Of a stretch of 64,000 nucleotides of DNA, positions 25,862-36,368 are shown in pieces (position 1 is the stretch's first letter; every line of letters starts with the position of its first letter). The notes beneath the pieces were generated by a model. The model searched no databases and was not told the DNA's origin. It worked only from the letters and a program-made list of their open reading frames with translations. Origin of the DNA: UBA6663 sp044226485 (GTDB lineage Bacteria > Chloroflexota > Anaerolineae > Anaerolineales > UBA6663); contig JBGAGY010000007.1 in the NCBI GenBank assembly GCA_044226485.1, positions 397,453-461,452 on the forward strand, in the 5' to 3' direction. Position numbers and translations under genes: made by a program.

Positions 25862-27607
25862 ATGAAGTTGACCGGCGCGGAAATCGTTTGGGAAGTGCTG
25901 CGTCGTGAGGGCGTCAAGACCGTCTTCGGGTATCCCGGCGGCGCGATCCTGCCGACTTACGATGCGATGACCAAGTACCCGGACATCCACCACGTCCTGG
26001 TGCGCCACGAGCAGGGCGGCACGCACATGGCCGACGGCTTCGCCCGCGCCAGCGGCGAGGTCGGCGTCGCCATCGCCACCTCTGGCCCGGGCGCGACCAA
26101 CATGGTGACGGGCATCGCCACGGCCATGATGGACTCGTCGCCGATGGTGTGCATCACGGGCCAGGTCGGCTCGAAGGCGATCGGCACCGACGCCTTTCAG
26201 GAGACCGACGTGACCGGCGTCACGCTGCCCGTGACCAAGCACAACTACCTGGTCACTCGCGCCGATGAGATCGCGCGCACCCTGCGCGAGGCGTTCTACA
26301 TCGCGCGCAGCGGCCGCCCAGGCCCCGTGCTGGTCGATATCACCAAGGACGCCCAGCAGTCTACGGCCGAGTACGACTGGGACGCCGCGACGCCGCGCCT
26401 CCCCGGCTACCGGCCCGACCTGCATGCCTTGCCCGACGAGTTCGAGCAGGCGCTCGACCTGATCAACCAGGCCAAGCGCCCGTTGATCCTGGCCGGCCAG
26501 GGCATCATCAAGTCGAACAGCAGCAACCTCGTGCTGCAGATCGCCGAAAAGGCCCAGATCCCGGTGGCCATGACTTTGCTCGGCATCGGCGCGATCCCGG
26601 CGGCGCATCCGCTCAACCTGGGCATGATGGGCATGCACGGCGAGGCCTGGGTCAACCAGGCGATCCAGCGCGCGGACCTGCTGCTGGCGTTCGGCATGCG
26701 CTTCGACGACCGCGTCACCGGCAACCTCAAGACCTACGCCGTCAACGCCAAGAAGATCCACTGCGAGATCGATCCCTCCGAGGTCAACAAGAACGTGCGC
26801 GTCGACGTAGCTTTGATCGGCGACCTGAACGCCACGCTCGAGGAGATCGGCCCCGGGATCAAGGCGGTCGACCGCAGCGAGTGGGTCAACACGATCAAGG
26901 AACTGAAAGGCGACGCTGCAGTGCGCGACATCCAGGCGCTGCCCGACAACGGCGAACTGTATGCCGCGCATGTCATCAACGACATCTGGCGCATCACCAA
27001 GGACGTTGACCCGATCGTCGTGACCGACGTGGGCCAGCATCAGATGTGGGAGGCCCAGTACTTCCGCCATGAGCGCCCGCGCACCCTGATCACCTCCGGC
27101 GGTCTGGGCACGATGGGCTTTGCGCTCCCGGCCGCCGTGGGCGCAAAGTTCGCCAAGCCCGAGCGCGAGGTTTGGGTGGTCGCCGGCGACGGCGGCTTCC
27201 AGATGACGCTCGCGGAGCTGGCCACGATCGTGCAGGAAAAGATCAAGGTCAACGTCGCGATCATCAACAACGCCTACCTCGGCATGGTGCGCCAGTGGCA
27301 GGAGTTCTTCTACGACAAGCGCTACGCCGCCACGCCCATGGTCAGCCCGGACTTCGTCAAGCTGGCCGAGGCCTACGGCCTGCTCGGCCTGCGCGTCACC
27401 GAGCGCAGCCAGGTCGCCGACGCTGTCCATCGAGCCCGGGCGCATGACGGCACCGTGATCATCGACTTCCGGGTCCAGAAGGAAGACGCGGTCTTCCCGA
27501 TGGTGCCGGCCGGCGCCGACCTCGACAACATGATCCGCCGCCCCAAGCCCGTGGCACCGATCCTGGCAGAGGGCGATGGCGAGGATAACTGGGAACTGCC
27601 GAAATGA
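25862..27607 (+). CDS. ilvB: Acetolactate synthase, large subunit
   Basis: The 581-residue ThDP enzyme condenses two pyruvates, or pyruvate and 2-oxobutyrate, in the first common step of branched-chain synthesis. Landmarks are the N-terminal VFGYPGGAILPTYD with the catalytic-Glu region HEQGGTHMADGFARA, the FAD/middle domain, and the ThDP-binding GDGGFQMTLAELATIVQEKIKVNVAIINN. The start at 25862 has a TGGAGG site; the ORF is open farther up to 25799, but that stretch is the repeat. It forms the holoenzyme with the IlvN subunit downstream. Confidence 0.98.
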   Translation: MKLTGAEIVWEVLRREGVKTVFGYPGGAILPTYDAMTKYPDIHHVLVRHEQGGTHMADGFARASGEVGVAIATSGPGATNMVTGIATAMMDSSPMVCITGQVGSKAIGTDAFQETDVTGVTLPVTKHNYLVTRADEIARTLREAFYIARSGRPGPVLVDITKDAQQSTAEYDWDAATPRLPGYRPDLHALPDEFEQALDLINQAKRPLILAGQGIIKSNSSNLVLQIAEKAQIPVAMTLLGIGAIPAAHPLNLGMMGMHGEAWVNQAIQRADLLLAFGMRFDDRVTGNLKTYAVNAKKIHCEIDPSEVNKNVRVDVALIGDLNATLEEIGPGIKAVDRSEWVNTIKELKGDAAVRDIQALPDNGELYAAHVINDIWRITKDVDPIVVTDVGQHQMWEAQYFRHERPRTLITSGGLGTMGFALPAAVGAKFAKPEREVWVVAGDGGFQMTLAELATIVQEKIKVNVAIINNAYLGMVRQWQEFFYDKRYAATPMVSPDFVKLAEAYGLLGLRVTERSQVADAVHRARAHDGTVIIDFRVQKEDAVFPMVPAGADLDNMIRRPKPVAPILAEGDGEDNWELPK

Positions 27608-27681
27608 TTCGCTGTTGAGTGATCGGTGACTGGCAAATGAACGGCCCGTCTCCGATGACCAATGGCCAATGGATACTGACC
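27608..27681. repeat. Heptad inverted repeat between ilvB and ilvN
   Basis: GTGATCG, GTGACTG, GCAAATG units face CCGATGA, CCAATGG, CCAATGG. The ORF of ilvN runs open through it, but the conserved protein starts after it. Confidence 0.7.
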
Positions 27682-28251
27682 ATGGCGAAACACATCCTGG
27701 TAGCTTACGTGGAAGATAAACCCGGCGTGCTGAACCGGGTGGCCTCGTTGTTTCGACGTCGCGCCTTCAACATCGACTCGTTGACGGTCGGGCGCACCGA
27801 GCAAGAAGGCGTCTCGCGCATGACGATCGTGACCGACACCGACGACGTCGGCGCCCGGCGCGTGGAATCGAACCTGTATAAACTGGTGAACGTGCTGCGC
27901 GTCGACGACATCACCGACATCCCGTCGGTTGTGCGTGACCTGGCGCTGATCAAGGTAGCCGTGAACTCGGGCAATCGCACCGAGGTGCTGCAGCTGGCAG
28001 AGGTGTTCCGCGCGCGCGTCGTCGACGTCGACGACAGGGCCCTGATCATGGAGATCACGGGCTCCGAGGACAAGATCACCAAGGTCTGCGACGTCCTGCG
28101 GCCCTTCGGCATCCTGTCGATGGTGCGCACCGGTGTGGTCGCGATGCGCCGCGGCGCAGACGTCACGAGCGAGCAGCCGCCGACCGTCTCAGCGCGCATT
28201 GTCACGAGCGCCGTGGAGCAATCGGCTTCCGACGCCGTCATGTCCGTCTAA
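27682..28251 (+). CDS. ilvN: Acetolactate synthase, small regulatory subunit
   Basis: The 189-residue protein has an N-terminal ACT domain (AKHILVAYVEDKPGVLNRVASLFRRRAFNIDSL) where valine binds, and the C-terminal ALS_ss_C domain (LIKVAVNSGNRTEVLQLAEVFRARVVDV). It raises the activity of IlvB and makes it valine-sensitive. The start at 27682 is where the conserved protein begins; an in-frame ATG at 27619 lies in the repeat. A 20-residue tail (VTSEQPPTVSARIVTSAVEQ) extends the family's usual end. Confidence 0.96.
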   Translation: MAKHILVAYVEDKPGVLNRVASLFRRRAFNIDSLTVGRTEQEGVSRMTIVTDTDDVGARRVESNLYKLVNVLRVDDITDIPSVVRDLALIKVAVNSGNRTEVLQLAEVFRARVVDVDDRALIMEITGSEDKITKVCDVLRPFGILSMVRTGVVAMRRGADVTSEQPPTVSARIVTSAVEQSASDAVMSV

Positions 28252-28338
28252 TCAACTGCCATTGGATGCTGGCCATTGGCGCTTGAGTCATCAACAGCCA
28301 ATGGCCCATATCCAATCGCCAATTCTTACTGAGGAACC
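28252..28338. repeat. Heptad inverted repeat between ilvN and ilvC
   Basis: CATTGGA, TGCTGGC, CATTGGC, GCTTGAG face CAACAGC, CAATGGC, CCATATC, CAATCGC. A GAGGA site for ilvC follows the right arm. Confidence 0.8.
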
Positions 28339-29358
28339 ATGGCAAACATCTACTACGACAAAGACGCCGATCTCGCCCTTATTCAGGCCAAGAAAGTGGC
28401 CGTGATCGGGTATGGGTCGCAGGGTCATGCGCATTCGCTCAACCTGAAGGACAGTGGCGTCGATGTGCGGGTCGGCCTCGCCGCCGGCAGCACGAGCCGC
28501 GCCAAGGCTGAAGCCGCCGGACTCACCGTCGGGTCGGTGGCCGAGGTCTCGGCCTGGGCCGACGTGATCATGATCCTGGCGCCGGACACCAAGCAGCCCA
28601 AGATCTACGCCGAGTCGATCGCGCCGAACCTGAGCAAGGGCAAGACCCTGATGTTCGGCCACGGCTTCAACATCCGCTATGGCACGATCGTGCCGCCGGC
28701 CGACGTCGATGTCAGCATGATCGCGCCCAAGGCGCCGGGCCACCGCGTCCGCGAGCTCTACGTCGACGGCCAGGGCACGCCGGCTTTGCTGGCCGTCCAT
28801 CAGGACGCCTCCGGCTCGGCCAAGGCGCTGGCGCTGTCGTATGCGAAGGCGCTTGGCGTCGCCCGCGCGGGTGTCCTCGAGACCACCTTCTCGGAAGAGA
28901 CCGAGACCGACCTGTTCGGTGAGCAGGCCGTGCTCTGCGGCGGCGTCAGCGCGCTGGTCAAGGCCGGCTTCGAGACGCTCGTCAAGAACGGCTACCAGCC
29001 CGAGATCGCCTATTTCGAGTGCCTGCACGAACTCAAGCTGATCGTGGACCTGATGTACCGCGGCGGCATCAACTACATGCACTACTCGGTCAGCGACACG
29101 GCCGAGCACGGCAGCTACACCGGCGGCCCGCGCATCATCACCGAGGAGACGACCGGCGAGATGCAGAAGATGCTCGACGAGATCAAGGACGGCACGTACG
29201 CCAACAAGTGGATCGCCGAAAACGAAGTTGGGCGTCCCTGGTTCAACGCCACCCGCAAGGCGGGCCAGGAGCACACCATCGAGAAGGTCGGCGAACAGCT
29301 CCGCGACATGATGCCCTTCCTCAACCCGGTCAAGGTGAAGCCGGAAGAGCAGGGATAG
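28339..29358 (+). CDS. ilvC: Ketol-acid reductoisomerase
   Basis: The 339-residue class I enzyme isomerises and reduces acetolactate or acetohydroxybutyrate with NADPH and Mg2+. The nucleotide-binding loop is GYGSQGHAHSLNLKDSG, the metal-binding part has LFGEQAVLCGG and FECLHELKLIVDLMY, and the C-terminal knot is intact. Length is normal. It is followed by one arm of an octad repeat and then the four-helix-bundle gene. Confidence 0.98.
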   Translation: MANIYYDKDADLALIQAKKVAVIGYGSQGHAHSLNLKDSGVDVRVGLAAGSTSRAKAEAAGLTVGSVAEVSAWADVIMILAPDTKQPKIYAESIAPNLSKGKTLMFGHGFNIRYGTIVPPADVDVSMIAPKAPGHRVRELYVDGQGTPALLAVHQDASGSAKALALSYAKALGVARAGVLETTFSEETETDLFGEQAVLCGGVSALVKAGFETLVKNGYQPEIAYFECLHELKLIVDLMYRGGINYMHYSVSDTAEHGSYTGGPRIITEETTGEMQKMLDEIKDGTYANKWIAENEVGRPWFNATRKAGQEHTIEKVGEQLRDMMPFLNPVKVKPEEQG

Positions 29359-29392
29359 TCAGGTGGTCGAGTAGTCAGGTGGTCGGGTAGTC
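29359..29392. repeat. Octad repeat, left arm (TCRGGTRG type)
   Basis: TCAGGTGG, TCGAGTAG, TCAGGTGG, TCGGGTAG run directly after ilvC. The matching inverse arm is not adjacent but lies at 29793-29820, after the four-helix-bundle gene. A small hairpin CTTCG-ATATC-CGAAG follows at 29393-29407. Confidence 0.85.
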
Positions 29393-29414
29393 CTTCGATA
29401 TCCGAAGGGGGCGG

Positions 29415-29789
29415 ATGAAGATCGAGCGACTTGAGGACGTTCAGTCGTGGCAGGCGGGCCGCGAGTTGGCCCGCTTGGTCTACGCTGCCAGCGGCGCGGC
29501 GGCATTCGCCAGGGACTATGGCTTGAAGGACCAAATCCAACGAGCCGCGGGTTGGGGCATGCACAACATTGCTGAGGGTTTCGAAAGCGGCTCGGATGCC
29601 GAATTCGTCCGCTACCTCAAAATCGCCCGTCGGTCTGCCAGCGAGTTGCAATCTCAGTGCTATTTGGCGCTGGACCTGGCGTACATCGACAAGGAATGCT
29701 TCGATCAGATCTATGTGAAGGCCAACGATGTCAAACGGCTTATCAATGCCTTGATCGGCTATCTCAATCGATCACGCCAGTCGGCCTGA
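29415..29789 (+). CDS. Four-helix-bundle protein (23S rRNA intervening-sequence protein family)
   Basis: The 124-residue protein starts KIERLEDVQSWQAGRELARLVY and contains AAGWGMHNIAEGFESGSDAEFVRYLKIARRSASELQSQ, the signature of the S23/four-helix-bundle family first found inside 23S rRNA intervening sequences and related to the Avd accessory protein of diversity-generating retroelements. Function is unknown. It sits between ilvC and leuA, an unexpected place, and is flanked by the two opposite arms of the octad repeat, as if the gene had entered the loop of a repeat hairpin. GGGGGCGG precedes the ATG. Confidence 0.9.
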   Translation: MKIERLEDVQSWQAGRELARLVYAASGAAAFARDYGLKDQIQRAAGWGMHNIAEGFESGSDAEFVRYLKIARRSASELQSQCYLALDLAYIDKECFDQIYVKANDVKRLINALIGYLNRSRQSA

Positions 29790-29792
29790 CAG

Positions 29793-29820
29793 GGACTACC
29801 CGACTATTCGACTACTGGAC
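29793..29820. repeat. Octad repeat, right arm
   Basis: GACTACCC, GACTATTC, GACTACTG units, the inverse complement of the arm at 29359-29392. The two arms flank the four-helix-bundle gene. Confidence 0.85.
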
Positions 29821-29829
29821 AACAAGACT

Positions 29830-31419
29830 ATGAATAACTACGTCCGCATTTTCGACACCACGCTGAGAGACGGCGAACAGTCGCCGGGGGCGAGCATGAC
29901 CTCGTCCGAGAAGATCGAGGTCGCGCGGGCGCTGGCCCGGCTCGGCGTCGACATCATCGAGGCCGGCTTCGCGGCAGCGTCGCCCGACGACCTCGAGGCC
30001 ATCCGCCGCATCGCGCGCGAAGTCGGTTCGATGACCGGGCCGCGCGGCGAAGCGCCTGTGATCTGCTCGCTCGCCCGCGCCAACAAGGGCGACATCGACA
30101 AGGCCTGGCAGGCCATTCAGGACGCGCCGAAGCCGCGGATCCACACCTTCCTGGCGACCTCCGAGATCCATATGAAGTACAAGCTCAAGATGGATCCCGA
30201 GGAAGTCGTCGACCGCGTCGTCAACATGGTCGCGTACGCGCGCAGCCTGTGCCAGGACATCGAGTTCAGCCCCGAGGACGCTGGCCGCAGCGACCCCAAG
30301 TTCCTGTACGTCGTCCTCGAACAGGCCATCAAGAACGGGGCGACCACCCTGAATATCCCCGACACGGTCGGCTACACAACGCCCGACGAGTACGGGGCGC
30401 TCATCCGTGGCATCGTCGAGAACGTGCCAGGCATCGAGAACGTCATCCTCTCGACGCACTGCCACGACGACCTCGGCCTGGCGACGGCCAACACCCTGGC
30501 CGGCATCCGCAGCGGCGCGCGTCAGATCGAAGTCACGATGAACGGCATCGGCGAGCGGGCGGGCAACACGTCGCTCGAGGAAGTCGTGATGGCGCTGCAA
30601 ACCCGGCGCCCGATCTTCGGGCTGAACACGGGCATCGACACGACCCATCTGGTGCGCGTCAGCCGGCTGGTGAGTAACTACACAAGCATCGTCGTCCCGC
30701 CGAACAAGGCCATCGTGGGCGCGAATGCCTTTGCCCACGAGGCCGGCATCCATCAGGACGGCATGCTCAAGAACCAGGAGACCTACGAGATCATGCGGCC
30801 CGAGACCGTCGGCGCGCAGAACACGCGCCTGGTGCTCGGCAAGCACTCCGGCCGACACGCGCTCAAGGCGCGGTTGCTGGAGCTGGGCTACGAGCTGTCG
30901 GATGCGGATCTCGAGAAGGCCTTCGAGCGTTTCAAGGCCATGGCCGACAAGAAGAAACTCATCGCCGACGCCGACCTCGAGGCCCTGGTCTCCGACGAGT
31001 TGCTGCAATCGCATGAGTTCTACAAGCTCGACGACATGCAGGTGTCATCGGGCACGATAGGGATGCCCACCGCCACGGTGCGCCTGGTCGGGCCCGACGG
31101 GCAGAAGCGGGCGGTGGCCGCCATCGGCACCGGCCCGATCGACGCGGTCTACAAGGCCATCGATCAGATCGTCCAGGTGCCGGCGACGTTGCTCGAGTAC
31201 GCCGTTCATGCCGTCACCGAAGGCATTGACGCCGTCGGCGAAGTGACCGTGCGCGTCTCGGCCAACGAGTTGCCCGGAAAGACCATGACCTACGCCGAGA
31301 CCGAGCGCACACGCTCGTACGGCGGATACGGCGCCGACACCGACATCATCGTCGCGAGCGCCAAAGCCTACCTCTCCGCGCTCAACAAGGTGCTCGTCAC
31401 CTCGCGCGGGGGAGACTAA
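29830..31419 (+). CDS. leuA: 2-isopropylmalate synthase
   Basis: The 529-residue enzyme condenses 2-ketoisovalerate with acetyl-CoA in the first leucine step. The DRE-TIM barrel begins FDTTLRDGEQSPGASM, metal-binding histidines are in LSTHCHDDLGLATANTL, and the HEAGIHQDGMLKNQETYEIM region precedes the C-terminal LeuA dimer/regulatory domain that binds leucine. This layout is of the long, feedback-inhibited form. It is distinct from cimA in the same operon, which has the QREGI motif. Confidence 0.97.
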   Translation: MNNYVRIFDTTLRDGEQSPGASMTSSEKIEVARALARLGVDIIEAGFAAASPDDLEAIRRIAREVGSMTGPRGEAPVICSLARANKGDIDKAWQAIQDAPKPRIHTFLATSEIHMKYKLKMDPEEVVDRVVNMVAYARSLCQDIEFSPEDAGRSDPKFLYVVLEQAIKNGATTLNIPDTVGYTTPDEYGALIRGIVENVPGIENVILSTHCHDDLGLATANTLAGIRSGARQIEVTMNGIGERAGNTSLEEVVMALQTRRPIFGLNTGIDTTHLVRVSRLVSNYTSIVVPPNKAIVGANAFAHEAGIHQDGMLKNQETYEIMRPETVGAQNTRLVLGKHSGRHALKARLLELGYELSDADLEKAFERFKAMADKKKLIADADLEALVSDELLQSHEFYKLDDMQVSSGTIGMPTATVRLVGPDGQKRAVAAIGTGPIDAVYKAIDQIVQVPATLLEYAVHAVTEGIDAVGEVTVRVSANELPGKTMTYAETERTRSYGGYGADTDIIVASAKAYLSALNKVLVTSRGGD

Positions 31420-31501
31420 TCGTTGGTGATTGGCGCTTGGTGATTTCCTTCGGACCTGGAGAAGATCACCCATCACCAATCGCAAATCGCTTGAGGTATC
31501 G
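31420..31501. repeat. Heptad inverted repeat between leuA and leuC
   Basis: TTGGTGA, TTGGCGC, TTGGTGA face GATCACC, CATCACC, AATCGCA, AATCGC. The leuC start follows a GAGG site within the right arm. Confidence 0.8.
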
Positions 31502-32902
31502 ATGGCAAAAACGTTATTCGAGAAGATCTGGGACGCGCACGTCGTCGCCCAGGAGCCGGACTCGCCGGCGATCTTGTATATCGACCTGCACCTGGTGCAC
31601 GAGGTGACGTCGCCGCAGGCGTTCACGGGGTTGCGCAGCCGCGGGTTGAAGGTGCGCAGGCCCGACCGGACCGTGGCCACCATGGACCATGGCATCCCGA
31701 CCACGCCGCTCGACGTGCCGATCATGGACCAGATGGCGGCGCATCAGATCAAGACGCTCGAGGACAACACGAAAGAGTTCGGCGTGCAGCTATACGGCAT
31801 GCACTCGGCCCATCGCGGCATCGTGCACGTCATCGGGCCCGAGCTCGGCCTGACCCAGCCCGGCATGACGATCGTGTGCGGCGACAGCCATACGAGCACT
31901 CACGGCGCGTTCGGCGCCCTGGCCTTCGGCATCGGCACCAGCGAGGTCGAGATGGTGCTTGCCACTCAATGTCTGCTGCAACGCAAGCCCAAGACCTGCG
32001 AAGTGCGGATCGATGGTCAACTGGCGGCCGGCGTGTCGTCGAAAGACATCATCCTGGCGCTCATCGCCAAGATCGGCATCGGCGGCGGAACCGGCTACGT
32101 CTTCGAGTACACGGGCAGCGCCATCCGCGGCCTGACGATGGAACAGCGGATGACGATCTGCAACATGTCGATCGAGGGCGGGGCGCGCGCCGGCATGGTC
32201 GCGCCTGACGACGCCACGATCGAGTACGTCGCCGGCCGCGAATTCGCGCCGAAGGGCGCCGACTGGGACGCGGCCGTGGCGCGCTGGCGGGCGCTGCCCA
32301 CCGACGAGGGCGCGACCTACGACTCGTCGATCACGCTCGACGCCGCCGCGCTCGAGCCGATGATCACCTACGGCACCAACCCGGGCATGGGCATGCGCAT
32401 CACCGACCGTGTGCCCGACCCCGCGAACCTGGGCGACGCCAACCAGAAGCTCGCGCTCGAGAAGGCCCTGAACTACATGGACCTGCGCCCCGGGCAGGCG
32501 CTGCTCGGCAAGAAGGTCGACGTGGTCTTCATCGGCTCGTGCACCAACTCGCGCATCTCGGACCTGCGCCTCGCGGCGGACGTGCTCAAGGGCCGCAAGG
32601 TGGCCGTTGGCCTGCGTGTGATGGTTGTGCCCGGCTCGCAGGATGTGAAGAAGCAGGCCGAGCAGGAAGGCCTCGACAAGGTCTTCAAGGAAGCCGGCGC
32701 CGAGTGGCGTGAGGCCGGCTGCTCGATGTGCATCGCCATGAATGGCGACCAGCTTCAGCCCGGCCAGTACGCGGTCAGCACCAGCAACCGCAACTTCGAA
32801 GGCCGGCAGGGCAAGGGCGGGCGCACCTTCCTGGCCTCGCCGCTCACCGCCGCCGCCACCGCGCTCACCGGCGCGATTGCGGATGTCCGAACGATCATCT
32901 AG
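31502..32902 (+). CDS. leuC: 3-isopropylmalate dehydratase, large subunit
   Basis: The 466-residue aconitase-family subunit, with LeuD, isomerises 2- to 3-isopropylmalate. The [4Fe-4S] cysteines are in IGSCTNSRISDLR and GCSMCIAMNGDQL; substrate-binding GDSHTSTHGAFGALAFGIGTSEVE is present. It is of the bacterial LeuC type and is clearly separate from the homoaconitase-like LysT near 52 kb. Start chosen at 31502, where the conserved AKTLFEKIWDAHVV begins. Confidence 0.98.
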   Translation: MAKTLFEKIWDAHVVAQEPDSPAILYIDLHLVHEVTSPQAFTGLRSRGLKVRRPDRTVATMDHGIPTTPLDVPIMDQMAAHQIKTLEDNTKEFGVQLYGMHSAHRGIVHVIGPELGLTQPGMTIVCGDSHTSTHGAFGALAFGIGTSEVEMVLATQCLLQRKPKTCEVRIDGQLAAGVSSKDIILALIAKIGIGGGTGYVFEYTGSAIRGLTMEQRMTICNMSIEGGARAGMVAPDDATIEYVAGREFAPKGADWDAAVARWRALPTDEGATYDSSITLDAAALEPMITYGTNPGMGMRITDRVPDPANLGDANQKLALEKALNYMDLRPGQALLGKKVDVVFIGSCTNSRISDLRLAADVLKGRKVAVGLRVMVVPGSQDVKKQAEQEGLDKVFKEAGAEWREAGCSMCIAMNGDQLQPGQYAVSTSNRNFEGRQGKGGRTFLASPLTAAATALTGAIADVRTII

Positions 32903-32973
32903 TCATTGGGTATGGATGATGAGCGCTTGAGCCTCTCAAGCGCCCATCATCCATACCCAATCGCCAATGAGAT
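32903..32973. repeat. Heptad inverted repeat between leuC and leuD
   Basis: A nearly perfect hairpin of about 26 bp per arm (ATTGGGTATGGATGATG half and its inverse) with a loop of a few bases. It is one of the best preserved copies. Confidence 0.85.
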
Positions 32974-33561
32974 ATGGCTCAATTCACCACGCTCACTTCC
33001 CGACAGGTCGCGCTGCCGATCAACGACATCGACACCGATCAGATCATCCCGGCCCAGTTCCTGAAGGTGACCGACAAGAACGGCCTGGGCCAGGTCGTGT
33101 TCCACAGCTGGCGCTTCCTTGAAGACGGCTCACCGAACCCGGACTTCGTGCTCAACAAGCCTGAGTCGCAGGGCGCGCAGATCCTGCTGGCCGGCGACAA
33201 CTTCGGCTGCGGCTCTTCGCGCGAGCACGCGCCCTGGGCGCTGACCGGCTTCGGCTTCAGGGCCGTCATCAGTACGTCGTTCGCCGACATCTTCCGCAAC
33301 AACGCGCTCAAGAACGGTCTGCTGCCGATCATCGTCGACGCGCCGACGCACCAGATGCTCTTCGACCTGGCCGAAGAAGCGCCGCGGGCGACCCTTACGG
33401 TCGACCTGGCGACGCAGACGCTCGTCCTGCCCGACGGCCGCGCTCTGTCCTTCCCGATCGACGGTTTCAACAAGGCCTGTCTTCTCAACGGCACCGACGA
33501 GATCGGCTATGTGAAGGGGTTCGAGCAGCAGATCGAGGCATTCGAGGCCAGCCATTTCTGA
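32974..33561 (+). CDS. leuD: 3-isopropylmalate dehydratase, small subunit
   Basis: The 195-residue swivel-domain subunit has INDIDTDQIIPAQFLK near the start and the GDNFGCGSSREHAPWAL motif near residue 70 that completes the active site with LeuC. Length and order match bacterial LeuD. Confidence 0.97.
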   Translation: MAQFTTLTSRQVALPINDIDTDQIIPAQFLKVTDKNGLGQVVFHSWRFLEDGSPNPDFVLNKPESQGAQILLAGDNFGCGSSREHAPWALTGFGFRAVISTSFADIFRNNALKNGLLPIIVDAPTHQMLFDLAEEAPRATLTVDLATQTLVLPDGRALSFPIDGFNKACLLNGTDEIGYVKGFEQQIEAFEASHF

Positions 33562-33649
33562 TCGATGATTGCTGATTGCCGATTGCGGCCCGCGATCGGT
33601 ACTCAGCCCTCACCAATCAGCCTTCAGCAATCAGAAATCAGATATATCT
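33562..33649. repeat. Heptad inverted repeat between leuD and cimA
   Basis: GATGATT, GCTGATT, GCCGATT face AATCAGC, CTTCAGC, AATCAGA, AATCAGA. The cimA frame is open through it, but conserved protein starts after it. Confidence 0.8.
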
Positions 33650-35200
<1,551 letters not shown>

Positions 35201-35285
35201 TCCGGATGGAAGAAGACGAATGACGACGGTCGGATCGCAATCCAACCGTCGTCATTCGTCTTTCCTCCTTCGTCATCGCCGTAAG
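35201..35285. repeat. Heptad inverted repeat after cimA
   Basis: GACGAAT, GACGACG, GTCGGAT and the inverse ATCCAAC, CGTCGTC, ATTCGTC, TTTCCTC. Same GACGAAN class as the copies near 12.7 and 15.3 kb. Confidence 0.8.
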
Positions 35286-35319
35286 CGCTACCTTCGCTGG
35301 CCCATCGAGGAACACGCCC

Positions 35320-35859
35320 ATGCGCCCTTACGCCGCGCGACGACCGGCCGCTGATGAGTTCGGCGCCTATTACGCGCGTTACATCGACAGGGTCCCGGAC
35401 GGGGATGTGATCGAAACCCTGATCCGCCAGACCGACGCGGTGCGCGCGGCGCTGGCCGGCATCAGCGACGAGAGCGCCGCCAGGCGACCCGGCCCCGCGG
35501 AGTGGTCGGGCAAGCAGGTGCTTGGGCACGTGACCGAGTGGGAGCGTGTCTTTTGCTACCGCGCGCTGTGCTTCGCGCGCTCGATGGACGTCAACCTCCC
35601 GGGCTTCGACCAGGAGGCGATGGTCGCCGTCGCTGGTTTCGACGAACGCAGCTGGACCTCACTGCTGACCGAGTACGCCGCGGTTCGCGCTTCCACGATC
35701 ATGCTTTTCGATGGGTTTCAACCGGCCGATTGGGACCGTGGTGGTCAGGCCAGCGGCTTCCGGACGACGGTGCGCGCGCTGGCCTATCTGGTTGCCGGCC
35801 ATGAACTGCACCACATCGCGTCGTTGCGTGACGTCTATGGTCTCTTGCCCACCGACTGA
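35320..35859 (+). CDS. DinB-family protein
   Basis: The 179-residue four-helix protein carries the DinB/YfiT pattern: an internal GKQVLGHVTEWERVF His and a C-terminal VAGHELHHIASL, which together give the three metal-binding histidines. The family includes thiol S-transferases (mycothiol or bacillithiol dependent) and proteins of unknown function. It lies within the ilv-leu gene run but has no evident metabolic link. Confidence 0.8.
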   Translation: MRPYAARRPAADEFGAYYARYIDRVPDGDVIETLIRQTDAVRAALAGISDESAARRPGPAEWSGKQVLGHVTEWERVFCYRALCFARSMDVNLPGFDQEAMVAVAGFDERSWTSLLTEYAAVRASTIMLFDGFQPADWDRGGQASGFRTTVRALAYLVAGHELHHIASLRDVYGLLPTD

Positions 35860-35904
35860 GTGTTCGGCACGCACAGCCTGCGTCAAAGGCGGTCGCGTGT
35901 GAAC

Positions 35905-36258
35905 GGGCGTCTGACGAACCGGCTGCTCGGCTATCGGATGACGTCCGCCTCATCAGCATCAACGCCGACGATTTCGGGATGTGCCATGTAGTCAATGCGG
36001 CCGTGATCGAGGCGTTCGATCCTGACTTCCTGGTTGGCTAGAGCACCGAGCCGGCCCGCGGAGCGGATCGGTGCGCACGGCTGCTGCGTGAGTTGTCCGC
36101 GGATTTGAGCGAGAGCATCGCGATGGAGGGGGGATAATGAGTATCGTCAGCCGGACCTCGATGCTCTGACGCCCGAAGCACCACTGCTCATCCTTGCGGA
36201 AGAGGAGATCGTGCTGCTCGACTACCGCGCCCTGCAGGTGGCGTGGCAGGCAGATTGA
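35905..36258 (+). pseudogene. Remnant of a ChbG/YdjC-family carbohydrate deacetylase
   Basis: The plus strand encodes RLISINADDFGMCHVVNAAVIEAF, the N-terminal metal-binding motif of the YdjC/ChbG family, then meets a stop at 36039-36041. From about 36140 to 36258 the sequence reads a likely C-terminal piece (PDLDALTPEAPLLILAEEEI then LLDYRALQ). The large middle part is missing and the frames differ, so this is an internally deleted pseudogene. It is what the 500-base gap between the DinB-like gene and leuB contains. Confidence 0.65.
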
Positions 36259-36368
36259 ACTACGATTGGGTCCGAACGTACGTCAGAACTCGTCTATTCA
36301 TCTGCTGGAACGCCGCTTCCAGGCGGTCGTCGTCCGGCGTTTTTGGGGCCTTGCCCCGGAGGTTGTTC

